A DNA stretch of 64,000 bases, from assembly GCA_038093515.1 (NCBI GenBank), contig JBBPSI010000012.1, positions 62,001 through 126,000 of the forward strand, written 5' to 3'. The notes under the pieces are model-generated. The model was given only the letters and a program-made list of their open reading frames with translations, did no database searches and was not told the origin of the DNA. Below are positions 22,419 to 34,320 of this stretch, piece after piece (positions within the stretch are counted from its first letter, which is position 1; the number at the start of each line of letters is the position of its first letter). The stretch comes from Butyriboletus loyo (Eukaryota > Basidiomycota > Agaricomycetes > Boletales > Boletaceae). The position numbers were made by a program, and so were the translations under genes.

Positions 22419-25272
22419 ATGATGAACCTTCCTAGTCACGTGCTGGACGGCGCGTCCACAATCTCTGGCCCACCGAGTTGTGAGACTGAGTGTCATCGAC
22501 TTGACATTGAAATGGCTTCCACCCCGCCCCCACTTGGCAGTTTTTCCATCCAAGCAGTATCGCGCCTACCATCAACAGCGACTTCGAGAAACCGCAGCTC
22601 AATAAGCTCTTCTTTTTCATTCGGCCCACAACCTATGATATCCTCGTTCGCTGCGGGTGACCTGAGCACTTCCTCCATTCCGCGTCCCCTTGCCCTCGAT
22701 CCAAACCGGTCGATGCTCCCTAGCTCTCCACGTGCCTCCACTAGACGGCACCGCAGATTGAAGGACAGTAGCAGTCGGCATCCTCTTGCGAACGATACAG
22801 TGGATGTCTTCCGATACTTGGAAACGGAACAAGATCTTGATGATGATGACGAATGGGGGGTTGTGGATCGTATGCGTTTGTGGCGTCACGACGCTCTCAT
22901 GCAGCATTTGTACGAGACCGCCGCGTTCTGGGGGGACAAGATTCTTTCTTGGACGAGTACGTCGTGTCATGGTGGACTTTGGCGATTCTGTTACACTCAC
23001 AACGTACTTTAAAGACGATCCGAATGATGCGTTTTGGTTGGCCCAGACATACTTCATGACTCACCAATACTCTCGTGCGGAGAGATTACTGACGCGTCCG
23101 TTTCCCATCAAAAACCAGACCACGGAATCTCCACACCCCAATGGATTCGATCACTCGATGACGGGCTCTTCCGCGGCCCGTTCCTTCTCCCTGGATACCA
23201 AGGGTAAAGGCAAGGAAACCCAACCACGACTCGAACCATCCTCTCGTCTCCCTATGGGTCCAGCCGGATTGATCAAGCTACCGGATGCACTCCAGGAAAA
23301 CGTCTCTAGGCTTGTCGACATGAGTGTTGCTTGCCGTTACCTCGCGGCACAATGCCAAGTAAGACAGGGTAATTGGTCAGATGCCCTTGAGATACTTGGC
23401 GAGGCAAATCCTTTTCGCCACTCAGGTGCTCATGTCTATCGCTCTGGGTGTGCATAGTGCTAATGCTAGGCAGGTAGAAGTGGCGCGTCAGTTCCTAACG
23501 TGGACGGTGGCATAAAGGTGAGTGTGAGTAGTTTGACAATGGACGTGTACTCAGATACTTAGGTCGAAGCATCGATGTGTCACCTGAGAGGCATTTTAAT
23601 GCTCAAACTCAATCGCGGAGATCAGGCCAAGCTGTGTTTTATGGAGGCTTTGACCTTGGATGTTAAATGTTATGATGCGTTCAATCAACTTATCAGTGGT
23701 GAGATGATGACACCAGAGGAAGGTTGGTGTGAAAATTGACATCGTTCTGTATATTCTGACATTTATCCAGAGTGGGAGTTCATCCAAGGCCTTGCATACA
23801 AGGAGCAGACTAAAGAGGACGCAGATTTTATCCAATTGATATATACGTCTCGACTGCGCAAATATAAATATGCTGAAGAGCATGCTCTTACTCGGCGACG
23901 GCTTGTGGAAGATTTCAAACTCTCGGATAATCCGGATGTCTTGTACAGCTTTGCAGATGCATTGTTCACTCAACTTCGCTGGGCAGATTGTTTTGTAATT
24001 ACTAGCAGGTAAGTTCTTCTTGTGGAGAATCACTGTATCAAGGTATGATCACCTTTGACACAGAATCCTTGATCTCGTTGCATTTCATGATGCTACAATG
24101 CCGTTGCACATCGCGTGCATGTATCATCTGTCGTATCTGCACTCCAAGCTTTTCGTCTTGGCCCATGAACTTGTTGACAAGGAACCCGAGAACCCCATAA
24201 GCTGGTATGCTGTTGGCGTGTACTATCTCAGTTCGAACAAATGGTCGCAAGCGCGACAGTATTTTAGGTTGGCGCTTTTAGTTCAGCGAGAGGGATTCGT
24301 TACTGATCGATTGTAGTAAAACGTCATTAATGGACCCCCGCTTTGGACCAGCGTGGATCGCTTTTGCTCACACTTTTGCCTTGGAAGGCGAGCATGACCA
24401 TGCAGTAACGGCGTATTCTACATGCGCACGCATGTTTGTGGGGTCCGTGTATATCCTAGCTGGTGTGGAACGTGTCGTTAACTTACAGTAGGTCACATTT
24501 ACCCCTCCTCTTCGTTGGCATGGAGCAGATAGTGCTGTCGAACCACTCCCTTGCCGACGAAGCGCTGCATGCCGCGAACGCTGCGTGTGACAGCGACCCT
24601 CTTTTGATGAACGAGCTGGGTGTCATGGCATTTACCCACGGAGAGTAAGTGATGTACTTGGTAGTGGAGCACGGGTTGGAAGAACTTGGACAGTTTCCAG
24701 CGTGCAGCGGATCTATTCCAGCGATCCCTCGACCTCGCTCAGGTCACGCAATCGTCGCAAAAGTCGTGGACTACCACATACCTGAATCTCGGGACATGTT
24801 ACCGGAAACTGAAGTAGGTTCTGGACCCCAAACCCAAACAATCTCTTCCTCACGGTTTATATAGAGATTACGAAAAGGCCAAAATTAATTATAGCCGAGT
24901 GCTTGAGATAGAACCACAACACCCTCAGGGACTCGGCTTCCTCGGCATGGTCTACCACCATCTTGAGGATGTTGACCAGGCCATCGTCAAGTATCATGAG
25001 GTGAGGTCTAGTTTTGGACGTTATGAACCACCACTGACTGATGTCAGGCGCTGAGCGTGGATCCTATCAACGGTCATCTCATCGAGTTGCTCAACCTTGC
25101 ATTGGAGTCGAATTCTGCCTGTGGTTCTTGGGAGAAGATGTATCCTGGGGGGGAGGAAGGGTTCAGGGAGATGATGGTATCGTTGAAAAACAAGTTTCGC
25201 GTCAGGAGCGCGGCAGAGGCCAATGCTGACGGTGATCCATCTCGGTCAGAGGATTCGATGAATGTAGGTTGA
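22419..25272 (+). CDS. CDC16: Anaphase-promoting complex subunit 6 (CDC16/Cut9), TPR protein
   Basis: A structural TPR subunit of the APC/C ubiquitin ligase that drives mitotic exit. After a Ser-rich N-terminus of about 130 residues the conserved part starts with [20 protein letters not shown] and GDKILSW. Past an intron it continues [20 protein letters not shown] then [12 protein letters not shown] units follow: [40 protein letters not shown]; and the highly conserved [20 protein letters not shown] then QARQYF and [14 protein letters not shown]. Near the end are [31 protein letters not shown] and HEALSVDP. The last exon ends SEDSMNVG at 25270-25272. The start chosen is the first ATG at 22419; an ATG 31 codons downstream is possible. 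Probably intact, with about 12 exons. Confidence 0.9.
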
Positions 25273-25616
25273 TTCCGTCCGCGAACGTCGTGTACTGTCA
25301 CGGATGCGCAAAAACAAAATCTGGACATGCTTTCTTACACCTCTCGGCTCTAATATATGCACTTGGACCGGTTGATTCCGTGGTGTTCTGAAACGTTTTG
25401 CGTTGCACGATGAAGTGGAGCGGTGTTGATCGGCTAAAAGTGATCTGGGGTGTCCCCTACACATGACTGCCGAAATGCCGAACTCCTCCGTCTCCACAGT
25501 CTCTCACCATCTATCAGGAATGAGTGTCTTGTTTACGGAACGCCAGTCCTTTCAACCCTCCTCTCTTCCTCACCTCGACCTCTCTCTTTCGATGTCTTTG
25601 TCTCCTCACCCCATCC
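25273..25616. promoter_or_regulatory. Interval between APC6 stop and OGT-like start
   Basis: About 340 bases. The right half is strongly pyrimidine-rich (runs of CTCTCTTCCTCACC and CTCTCTTTCG before the ATG), typical of fungal transcription-start regions. Confidence 0.4.
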
Positions 25617-28600
25617 ATGTCTTCCTTGTCTGAGCTGACTCACGGTCTAGTATCCTTGACACATCCTTCCCCTGACTGGGACTTTTTGGTTCGCCTGACC
25701 TTTATGGGAGATCGCGTGTTGACTTCTCTTGCAGGACACCGTTCTCAATACCCTGCTGGTTTCCCCCTCCATCCCCGAGAAAACCCTTGACATATGCCAG
25801 CACACCTGCAGCCAACTTTTGTCCGATGATGCTTGGCTCACAGCCGTGGTCGATCCGCGCAGCATCCGTCGCCTCTTCAACGTTCTAGTAAACATCGGAA
25901 ACCTCATGCACAGAATCGACAACACCATTCCAGCTACAACCCAATGTTACATGCACGCGATCGAGATCGTCATTCAGAAGCCAGAGTCGTACTGTTCCCC
26001 CAAGGCTACTCAGCTATCCTTTCGCGATGTCATTGTCGCGGCTTGGGCGACTGCAATCACTCTGTCCTTTGTCCACTCCCCATCCATCTCTTCTTGCGCA
26101 ATGCACGCTTTATCGTTCACTGGCCCCGTAAACATTCTTACTCAAATTGGTGATCCAAACTTCGACACCCTTCAAGCGGTCCACGACGCCGGCGATGACT
26201 TGATACGACGGTTGATCGACCCAACGACGGGTACCTTGCCCAATGTCATCTTGTTTCCCGATCAATTACATCAATTGTCAACTTTCATATTCTCCTCGAA
26301 GCAGGGTTATTTGCCCGCAATCCAAGCCGCACAGTTGCCCGCCAATCTCTCTGACGATCAATACTGTCGAGAGAGTAAGATGGCGATGGCATCTGTATTT
26401 ATATGTCTCGCCCGCGTATTCCAAAGGTCTCTTACAGCCGAACTCTTCAACATCTCCGATAGACCTTTTTGCTCGGCTGAAACGTTGGCTCTCATTATGC
26501 ATTATCTCGCAGCGTCGCTCTTTCCCAATGCCTCTACCTTGAATGATATCGGCGTTATTTTATGCGGCCTTGGTTCAGGAGTAGTGGTTGCAAGTATACA
26601 CGGCGAACCAACAAGCCCCCGTGAAGTTGCGCGACTGTACTACGAAGAAGGATTGCGACTCGATCCATCGCACCCTCATTTACTTTCAAATCTCGGGTCT
26701 CTTTTAAAGGATGCCGGACACGTAGCCCGAGCGATTGGGTGCGCTCTCTAAACCTCGATGTTTTTTTTTTTTTGCATTCCACTGATTTAGCTTGGTGTTG
26801 ATTACCGAAGGGTTTTCAACCACGCGCTGGCCTTTCACCCTGAACTCGATATTGCCCTGGTGAACATGGCCAATACTTTGAGGGACTTGGTTAGTCCCGC
26901 ATTTCGTTCTCGATACTGTTTCAGGGCTTTAATGCTCCACAGGGTCAATATGCCGAGGCAATTCCATACTACCAACGGGCAATCTCAGTGAATTCCGATT
27001 TCGTAGATGCGTACTGTGGACTGAATCAGGCGATGAATGCGGTTTGTTATTGGAATGGGCGAGGTAAGCCAAATGACACGTATCAAACGAAGTACAACTA
27101 AAGTCTCGTTAGCTACTTGGATACAAAAAGCAATAGAAGCTTGCGAGAAACAGCTTTCGGATACACGTAATCAAACTACGAACTTGCTCTGCACACAATC
27201 ACTTGACGATTGGATGGCTCTGGTCCGGAACGCTCATTCAGGACAGCTTCCCCCCCTCGAAGAGAACGCATGGAAAGCCCGCTTTGGGTATTTTCTTCAA
27301 GATGATCCCACTCGACTATCATGGCCTCGTGGAGAAGTTAGCTTTTTGATACGCCTAATGGAGTGGTACCAAACTCGAATCCAACATTTGTTGTACATCA
27401 AGACTCACGGCCAGGCTTATCACTCTGAGCATGCAAACATGACACGCGTTTATGAAAATGTGACAATACCAAATTCCGGCTTGATCTCGACCATCAAAGG
27501 CCCCAGGTTACCATTGATCTTACCCTTTCATACGGTAAGTCCGTCGATTCATTGGGAGGAAACTCTTGCACGAGACTTTCACAGTTTACCCTTCCGCTGA
27601 CGGCTCGAACTATTCGGTTAATTGCGCACAGAAATGCACTTCATACGTCCTTCACAGCATTTACCCACCTCGGCAAGAACTTATCTGTGCACCAAGCACC
27701 TCCTCCGCCATTTCATGGCAGAATAAACGTTGGCTATGTGTCGAGTGATTTTACGTAGGTGTTTTGTGCTTGAACCTTTCCGAAATAACGTCACCTTTGA
27801 TAGTGACCACCCATTGACACATCTCATGAAATCCGTTTTCGAGATACATAACAGGAAACGGTTTAATGTCTTTCTCTACGCCACAAGTCCCACAGATGGA
27901 TCCTCTTACCGAGAGTATTACGAACGCCAAAGCGAGTTTCATTTCAACGATGTCTCGTCTTGGCCAATCAATAGCATAATAGAGAGAATCATGCAAGACC
28001 AGATTCACATTCGTAAGTGACTTGACATTTTCGAATGCTTTTACATGACTTCTTCGCAGTCGTGAATCTGGGTGGTTATACTAAGGGCTCAAAAAACGAG
28101 ATCTTCGCTGCGAGACCATCCCCCGTTCAGGTTTCTCTGATGGGGTTCGCGGGCACGTTATCAGCGGGTTCGTCTACATTTCCATTGTTCAGAGCCAAGG
28201 CTTTGACATGGGTACAGGTTGGTGCGATTACCTCGTGTGCGATCCGATCGTCTGCCCCCCAGATCTATTTGTTCAAGTTTGTGCTGCTCGTAGAGGATTA
28301 TCGAACGCCAAGTCATCCGATGAGATGTCTCCAGACATCGGGGTCCCGGTCAACGAAGGGAGTGACCCAGCATCCTCTGACAATGACTGGATCTAGTGCG
28401 TAATCAAAGCGACTGCACACATACCCGAATTGATGGTTTTGAGATTCCAGCACTGAATGCCCAATCTATATGCCTGTAAATCAAAACATTATTGCCTGTT
28501 ATCGTGGTGCTAACGTGCGGCGTAGCACACCTATTTTGCAACGGACCATAAGCAGTCATATAGCCCATCCAGTTCTAAAGTGGAATTGGCGTCGACTCGC

Positions 28601-29670
28601 TGGTTAGATGAACTGAGGCGTCGAAAACAGCTCAGAGCGGCAATATTCCCTGACCTGCCAAAGTGAGTTGTTCCCTCGACGTTTACTCCGCACGTAGATT
28701 GCTGATAATGCTTAGGGATGCCATTATATTCGCCAACTTCAACCAGGTACCGTATGATAATGGATCTTGGCGTGTCCTGAAACTGATAAAGGACATTCAT
28801 TTAGCTCTATAAGATCGACCCTGTAAGTTGCATCACTTGCCGAGTAAATTAACTCATGAATCGGTTCAGATAATATTCTGGACGTGGTTACGCATCCTCT
28901 CTCGAGTTCGACGCAGTATACTCTGGTTGCTTCGTTTTCCTGCGGCGGGAGAATCCAATCTTTTGCAGACTGCGAAGGCATTGGCAGGGCCCGAAGTTGC
29001 TTCTCGGATCAGGTTCACGGACGTTGCCTCTAAAGAGATCCACATCGCTCGGTGCTGTGTACCTGATCTTGTTCTAGACACCGCTGAGGTTGGCCTCGTC
29101 TCGCTTTTCCAATTAAACCGTTCTAATAGAGTTGTTCTCGAAAATAGTGCAGCGCCCACACAATCGCCGCCGAGTATGTACTGTTCCCGTGAACTGAACA
29201 ATACCATGTCTAACGCCATGCACAGCGTGCTTTGGTCAGGCACTCCGATCATAGCTTGTTTATGGCCAAGTCATAGACACAAGATGGCTTCCCGTGTGTC
29301 TGCCAGCCTCGCATACGCCACCGGACTGGGGAAGCAGATGGTGGTTCACAGCCGGGAAGAATATGAAGAACGCGCGGTCACGCTTGCTTCTGCATGCTGG
29401 GGCTCCAACGTCGAAGGGCTTTCCTTTGGATTGAACGGAGGAGAGGCAGAATTCGATTCGGAGGGCTCGGAGCTCCTGCGTGTCCGTCGGTGGCTTTTCC
29501 TTAGTCGCGAAATCATGCCTCTGTTTGACACTCGGCGATGGGTCAAGAATCTGGAGAAAGGTTTTGTTGCGGCGTGGAAACGGTGGGTAGACGGATCGCA
29601 GTTCCGGGTGGGGTACAATAATGAGGGAGCTATTCTCGTGAGGGATGATGAGGATGATATGTCCGCTTAA
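25617..29670 (+). CDS. O-GlcNAc transferase-like protein (OGT/SPINDLY family, GT41)
   Basis: Nucleocytoplasmic glycosyltransferases of this family modify Ser/Thr with GlcNAc (OGT) or fucose (SPY). The start at 25617 gives MSSLSELTHGL, then an intron ending at about 25734. A large exon carries helical and TPR-like repeats (ARLYYEEGLRLDPSHPHLLS then NLGSLLKDAGH; later ALAFHPELDIALVNMANTLR and YAEAIPYYQRAISV). The catalytic half begins at GRINVGYVSSDFT and DHPLTHLMKSVFEIHNRKRF then NVFLYATSPTDGS. Next come VNLGGYTKGSKNEIFAARPS, PVQVSLMGFAGTLSAGWCDY, and LVLDTAE spliced to the small exon CSAHTIAAD, then VLWSGTPIIA, the usual sugar-nucleotide site. It ends at 29670. About 13 exons. Substrate and donor sugar cannot be told from sequence alone. 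Confidence 0.85.
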
Positions 29671-29954
29671 CTTGATACTGATCGCTGGAACCTGGTACTA
29701 TGTACATATGCCGTACGCCATATCATTCTCGCGATGTCACTCTAGTAGTTCTCACTTTGTCGTGGTGCTTCACGCTGTAATAGATGAAGGCAAGGAAGAT
29801 ACTAGTCCAGGCCACCACGGTGACTTTGACCGAGGAGGTGTATGGGTTCAGTACGGTTTTTATGGTTTCGGCTACCCAATTAGCATGGATCACGTGCCAT
29901 AATAATGTCCAACGGTCCGGACTTGAAACCAGCCTCGATATCGCTTTAATTATC

Positions 29955-30413
29955 ATGTCTCAATCCGAACAGCCGTTGGGCGCGTTCTTCATTGATATCG
30001 TCGCTCCCGCCCGCACGGAGAACACATTTCGGCGCTTAGCCGAACTCGCTGATCGCGCCTTCACGCTTGCCCACCAGCAAGCTGGCCTCGACCCATCCAG
30101 CATTCCTCTGGGCATCAAGACTCGCTATGCAAGCATACTCTACCCCGTCGGAAACACGGACGTTGAACCTTTCCCGGTAAAAGCTGTCTTGCACCAAAAC
30201 ACGCCTACTACGCAAGTCCAGCAAGTAGTCATCGACTTTCAAGCAAAGACTGCAGAATGTCAGGGTCAACCCAATCTTCCCATCGAACCGGAGCAGATCG
30301 AGTGTGCTCAGGAAGAGATCAAGCCATATCTGCAAGACGTGTGGAAGAGGAAGAAGGCGAGAGAGAGGGCACGCCAACTGCAAGAGAACCTTGCTTGGAG
30401 GGTAGGGCTATAG
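29955..30413 (+). CDS. Hypothetical small soluble protein
   Basis: A single open exon of 152 codons starts at ATG 29955 (MSQSEQPLGAFFIDIVAPAR). It contains RRLAELADRAFTLAHQQAGL, ASILYPVGNTDVEPFPVKAV and a basic, helical end (DVWKRKKARERARQLQENLA). Codon composition looks coding. I do not recognise the family and see no targeting signal. It follows the OGT-like gene in the same orientation. The frame could continue by splicing into the Cys-rich gene downstream, but no phase-compatible donor was found. Confidence 0.55.
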   Translation: MSQSEQPLGAFFIDIVAPARTENTFRRLAELADRAFTLAHQQAGLDPSSIPLGIKTRYASILYPVGNTDVEPFPVKAVLHQNTPTTQVQQVVIDFQAKTAECQGQPNLPIEPEQIECAQEEIKPYLQDVWKRKKARERARQLQENLAWRVGL

Positions 30414-30491
30414 TCTGTCATACCCAATGTCAGACTGACGAGCACTAGGGCTTCTTTGAACGACTCGAGCATAATGGCATTTTCCCCACAG

Positions 30492-31396
30492 AATCATGCC
30501 CAGATCTCGATTCTTCTCACATCCTCAGACGATGCCCGCTATGCGAGACGCAGACGACGCCATGCACCTCGTGTCATGTCATCATGTGCTTGAACAGGGA
30601 TTGTGCCGCTTCTCAACTTATCCCTTTCCGGTCGTGCTCCCACCATGTTTCCACGTCCGCGTGTCTCCCATGCCTGGAAAGTGCGAAAAGCATTCCGTCG
30701 CTTGGCCAATGTCCTGATTGCAGCCTCTGGTTCTGTCAATTTGAATTGACATGGTGCCTAGGTCGACCAAAAGATGGATCGAATAGGTCGCTGAGGCACT
30801 ACTTCCGTCGGATACCAAATAGTGCCCGAGAACATCCAACCAAGCCTATCGGGTGTTCCTCTTGCACTGGAGGCCTAGACCGGCCTCATTGTTCCAACGG
30901 AAAGTGTTGGTCAAGAGTGGGTGGATATAGCAGTGTCTGCGAATCGTGCTCTCCGGGAGGTGGCCTCTGGTGCACGTGCGAGCAGTGCTGGATCTGTGAC
31001 GACTGCAAGGCATCCCCGATGGAAAACTGTTTCAAGGAATGCCCACGGTGCGAGCGATTCTATTGCGTCTACGAGTGCGAGTACATCCATTTTTGCGCCG
31101 AGTGTGGTCGCATGACGTTGTGCGATGACTGTGTAGAAGAAGACTGGAGTACGTTTGCAGGACCAGACACGGCGGAGGGGGTGGTACTCGAAGGAGAATG
31201 CAATGCCAGCCACTGTATGGGGAAGATCTGTGGACCGTGCTTGGAAGGCACGCGATGTGCGGGCTGCAGCAAGACGTTCTGTAGTCCGTGTATACAACTG
31301 CAACGTTGCGACTCCTGCGAAGGCCGCTTCTGTCCTGCTTGCTACCGCACACGCAAACGAAGGTGCGATGGTTGCGACGCGGGTCAGAAAACCTGA
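30492..31396 (+). CDS. Cysteine-rich zinc-binding protein, RING/IBR-like arrays
   Basis: After a CCCCACAG acceptor at about 30491 one frame is rich in paired cysteines. CPLCETQTTPCTSCHVIMC opens the series, followed by CLPCLES, CPDCSLWFC and WCTCEQCWICDDCKASPMEN, then CPRCERFYCVYECEYIHFCA and ECGRMTLCDDCVEED. The end carries CAGCSKTFCSPCIQLQRCDS and CEGRFCPACY, then RRCDGCDAGQKT at the stop (31396). An intron lies near 30748-30800. The regular C-x2-C pairs spaced by 9-15 residues imply several Zn-binding modules like RING, IBR or B-box fingers, though no single canonical RING consensus is complete. The 5' exon is not certain; the first in-frame ATG is at 30584. Function unknown; ubiquitin-related or protein-binding roles are possible. 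Confidence 0.6.
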
Positions 31397-31617
31397 ATGA
31401 GTAAGCATTCGTACCTGCCTCATTGTGCGTCATGACACTGAAGTGCGTTCCTTGCAACGCCAACCTGAAGTTCACATGTATTGACACTTCTTGGGGATAG
31501 TACGGACATGATTCCGCATACTTTCTGTCGCCCGATTCTTGACAAACCACGCGTATGAGTATCGTACATATGTACCCAACTTGGGACGCTCAGAATGTAA
31601 CTCGGGTAATGCGGACT

Positions 31618-32131
31618 TTAACGGGGAGCAGATAACTTGCTCGCACTGGAACTAGTTGGGGAGCTGAGCCTAGAGTCATGATCGCTTTGGTGGGTGACGT
31701 CGACCTTGCTGAGTCCAGCTTGAATGATGTTAGATTCCTTGTCACCCAGGTCTTTGCAAGAGAACGACTGAATGCTACTCACAAGATCAAGCACCGCCCC
31801 CGGGTGTGGAAAAGACACCTGATTTCCACCAGCGAAGAAATTACACTGTGACCCAGCTGCAGCGCTAGCTTGAAGGAGAGCGCGAAACCTGCACGGGCTC
31901 GGGTAACACAAGATGCGATGGTAGTGTTCATCCGGAAAGAGCGTCCAGCGGTGGATTTGAGACTGATATTCTTGCAGGGACTCCGAGTCGAAGCCACGTA
32001 TACGTACTCGCACGCCGTGTACGACTAACCAGGACAGAGACAAGTCCAAAGGTATACTCGTCTTGAGTGCGACTTACGGTAATGTCGTCTTCTGACGTCG
32101 TAGCATTCCAGTACCGTGACCATCATCACTG
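31618..32131 (-). CDS. Hypothetical protein, two exons
   Basis: A GTAAGT donor at about 32078 and a GGTTAG acceptor near 32027 join VTVLECYDVRRRHY to LVHGVRVRIRGFDSESLQEY. The frame then reads RWTLFPDEHYHRILCYPSPC and GSQCNFFAGGNQVSFPHPGA, ending at 31618 in a Ser-rich tail (SPTSSSASKLSAPR). The phase match across the intron and the balanced composition argue for a real gene. I do not recognise it. The start at MMVTVLE (32131) is tentative; the frame stays open upstream to about 32282. Confidence 0.45.
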
Positions 32132-32135
32132 AGGG

Positions 32136-32145
32136 GTATAAATAC
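32136..32145. promoter_or_regulatory. Possible TATA box (GTATAAATAC)
   Basis: A self-complementary TATA-type element is about 290 bases upstream of the plus-strand frame that starts at 32433, or just upstream of a later minus-strand start. Sequence resemblance only. Confidence 0.3.
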
Positions 32146-32432
32146 CAGGCACCTCTCGTCGATTCTCTTTCCTTCAGAAACAGACGTCCCGCGTTCCCTC
32201 CGTTTTCTGGCATCTTTACTACTCCTACCTCTTTTCGACTTTCGACACGGTAGGACAGACCCGCCTCCTTGGAGTATTTCATTCACTCACCCGACCTTCC
32301 CGCCGGCGACACGCACCATCGGGCTGGCTCACGAACCCACCCTACTGTAGCCCCATATTGACCTCTTGGCAGCAGGAGGATCGCTCAAAGTACACTGTGC
32401 GGTCGTGCGGCATTCCGACCACGGCAAACTGA

Positions 32433-32770
32433 TGCTGAAAAAACTCATCTCTCGAAAGTTCAAGTCTGCGAAGGAGGACCTCAGGCAACTTTTCGACAGC
32501 GCGCCCCCAGATCAACGGGTCGAACCCGCCAGAGAGCCTAGCGACTCGATTTCTGTGGAGCAGGCAGTTGTTTCTAATATCGGCACTTCCAACTCCCTGA
32601 ACTCCTCGTCTTCATTAGCTAATTCCATCTCTGCTCCGTTGGACCAACAGGACGAGGACAAAGATCATCTCCATTGCCTGACTGTTGTTGCCCAAAGTAG
32701 GTTGGACATTAAACGACTATCTTGCCAATATTGTGCGCTCTTTGACCAATCTTCTTTTGTGTATGGGTAA
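32433..32770 (+). CDS. Hypothetical protein fragment, possibly the N-terminus of a larger decayed gene
   Basis: From the ATG at 32433 the frame reads MLKKLISRKFKSAKEDLRQL then FDSAPPDQRVEP and a Ser-rich linker (SNSLNSSSSLANSIS). The beginning (short basic helix, then SAPPDQ, then a Ser/Thr/Pro linker) resembles the N-termini of NACHT-type proteins that are numerous in some Agaricomycetes. No P-loop or repeat domain follows; downstream frames to 33130 are short. I regard it as a fragment or a rapidly evolving gene. The name is not supported beyond this. Confidence 0.3.
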
Positions 32771-32899
32771 GGCATGGGGCAGCTGTGACAGGAACCCATG
32801 ACTCTGAATTGGCACCGCTTGGTTTAACAAACTTGGAAAGGTTGGTTACTAGTCATAGTGTCACGCACTAACACTGAATATACATTAGAGTTGATTCGG

Positions 32900-34320
32900 T
32901 CCTACATCACCACGCACCGGCGAGGGGAAACCAATTCCTGATCGGAGCGATGGCCACAGCAATATTTTCCTGCATCATCTGTGCCAACCTTGCAAATCTT
33001 CACGCCTCACCGATCGCGGATGCCTTTCAGCAACATTTCAACCATTTCACCTCGACTCACGAATTCGAAGTTACTTGTGGTGTGTATGTATGCCCTCTTA
33101 AATCCTTGCATACTTATCTAGCCCCGGGGTAGCCATGAGTCACCAGCCAGACTAAATTCGGGTACAGTAGACAGTCTCATAATGCATGGTGTCAGGGAGC
33201 TGCACCCCAGCCACAGCAGACTCGATAGTTCATAGTACATCAACTTTTGTTGTTCCCGATGCTATGTATTATGAGAACGTCTACTATACTCGGGATACAA
33301 CATGACTATCTATAATTGCCAAGTCATTTCTGCTTTGTTCAAGTGGGTACGATCTTCGCAACTCGCCGTGTGTGCTTTGGATGTTTTTGAAGTGGATCCA
33401 TAGTAGTAGGATAATGTGGCGACGGTGATAAACGGTGTAGAAACCTCAGATATCTTGCGAAGTGGTTGTTCCAACACAAGACTAAGGTGCTCGAGTCTCT
33501 ACGGGGAGAGCCGCCGATGCGAACCCTCTCTGTGTAATTATGTAACGTCGGGAATATTTGGTTCCGCTCCATCAGGGGACTTGCCTCATATGCACGAATT
33601 CACAATCTCGACCATCTGACACATTTCCTCCCTTCCTTTGACATGCGCCATGACCGAGGCTGGGTGATGGCCATCTAAGACATCGCACTCCCGTATCACC
33701 ACTCTGGATGTTCCTTCTGGCGAGCCCGACGCGAGACGGGACGACCAGGTAACTCCATGTCGGATACCATCGATGGTCGCCTCGCTTCGTGACGCCAACC
33801 GACGCCCCATTCACGATCGCACACCCTCCGATGGGTCGTATTTTCTTCCACAAGGTTGATGCAAATAGCTACCAGCTGACACGAACCATCATGTACATCA
33901 CTCTCCGTTTCTTCGGGCCCTTTCGGATCGCTCACAGCCGCTAAGCTAGTGATCATCGCGTCGAGTCACCCCGATCGCGGTCTACCAATGCCATGACTCA
34001 AGTACTCATGCGCGGCAAGAAACTCCGTTCGGTATGATACCTAAATAAATACACTAGGGACCCGCCAGCGACGGCCACGAGGTACGTGGAAACATGTGGA
34101 TAGCATAGGTGGTCCTCGATTGATACGATATCGACCGCACATAAGCAAATTATGGGGACCCGAGCAGACGGCGTGACGAACACGAGCAAGGCGTCCGTGA
34201 ATAAAAAAACAAGGACGGCTAAGAAAGAAGATATGAACAGGGACCGTTCGCAGTTCATGGAGTCGCATGCTAGGAAGGTTGAGCAGCGATGGTGAGGCCA
34301 AGCAGCAAGACTTACGCCAC
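32900..34320. other. Gene-poor interval downstream of MAF1
   Basis: Only short overlapping frames are found (longest about 126 codons, minus strand near 34000-34380, partly overlapping the MAF1 3' end). No motif or convincing exon chain. The right edge holds the MAF1 3' untranslated region. Confidence 0.4.

Noticed and set aside
32433..33132. NACHT-type immune receptor gene
   Set aside because: Only an N-terminal style resemblance. No P-loop, WD40 or TPR domain follows, so it is listed only as a hypothetical fragment.
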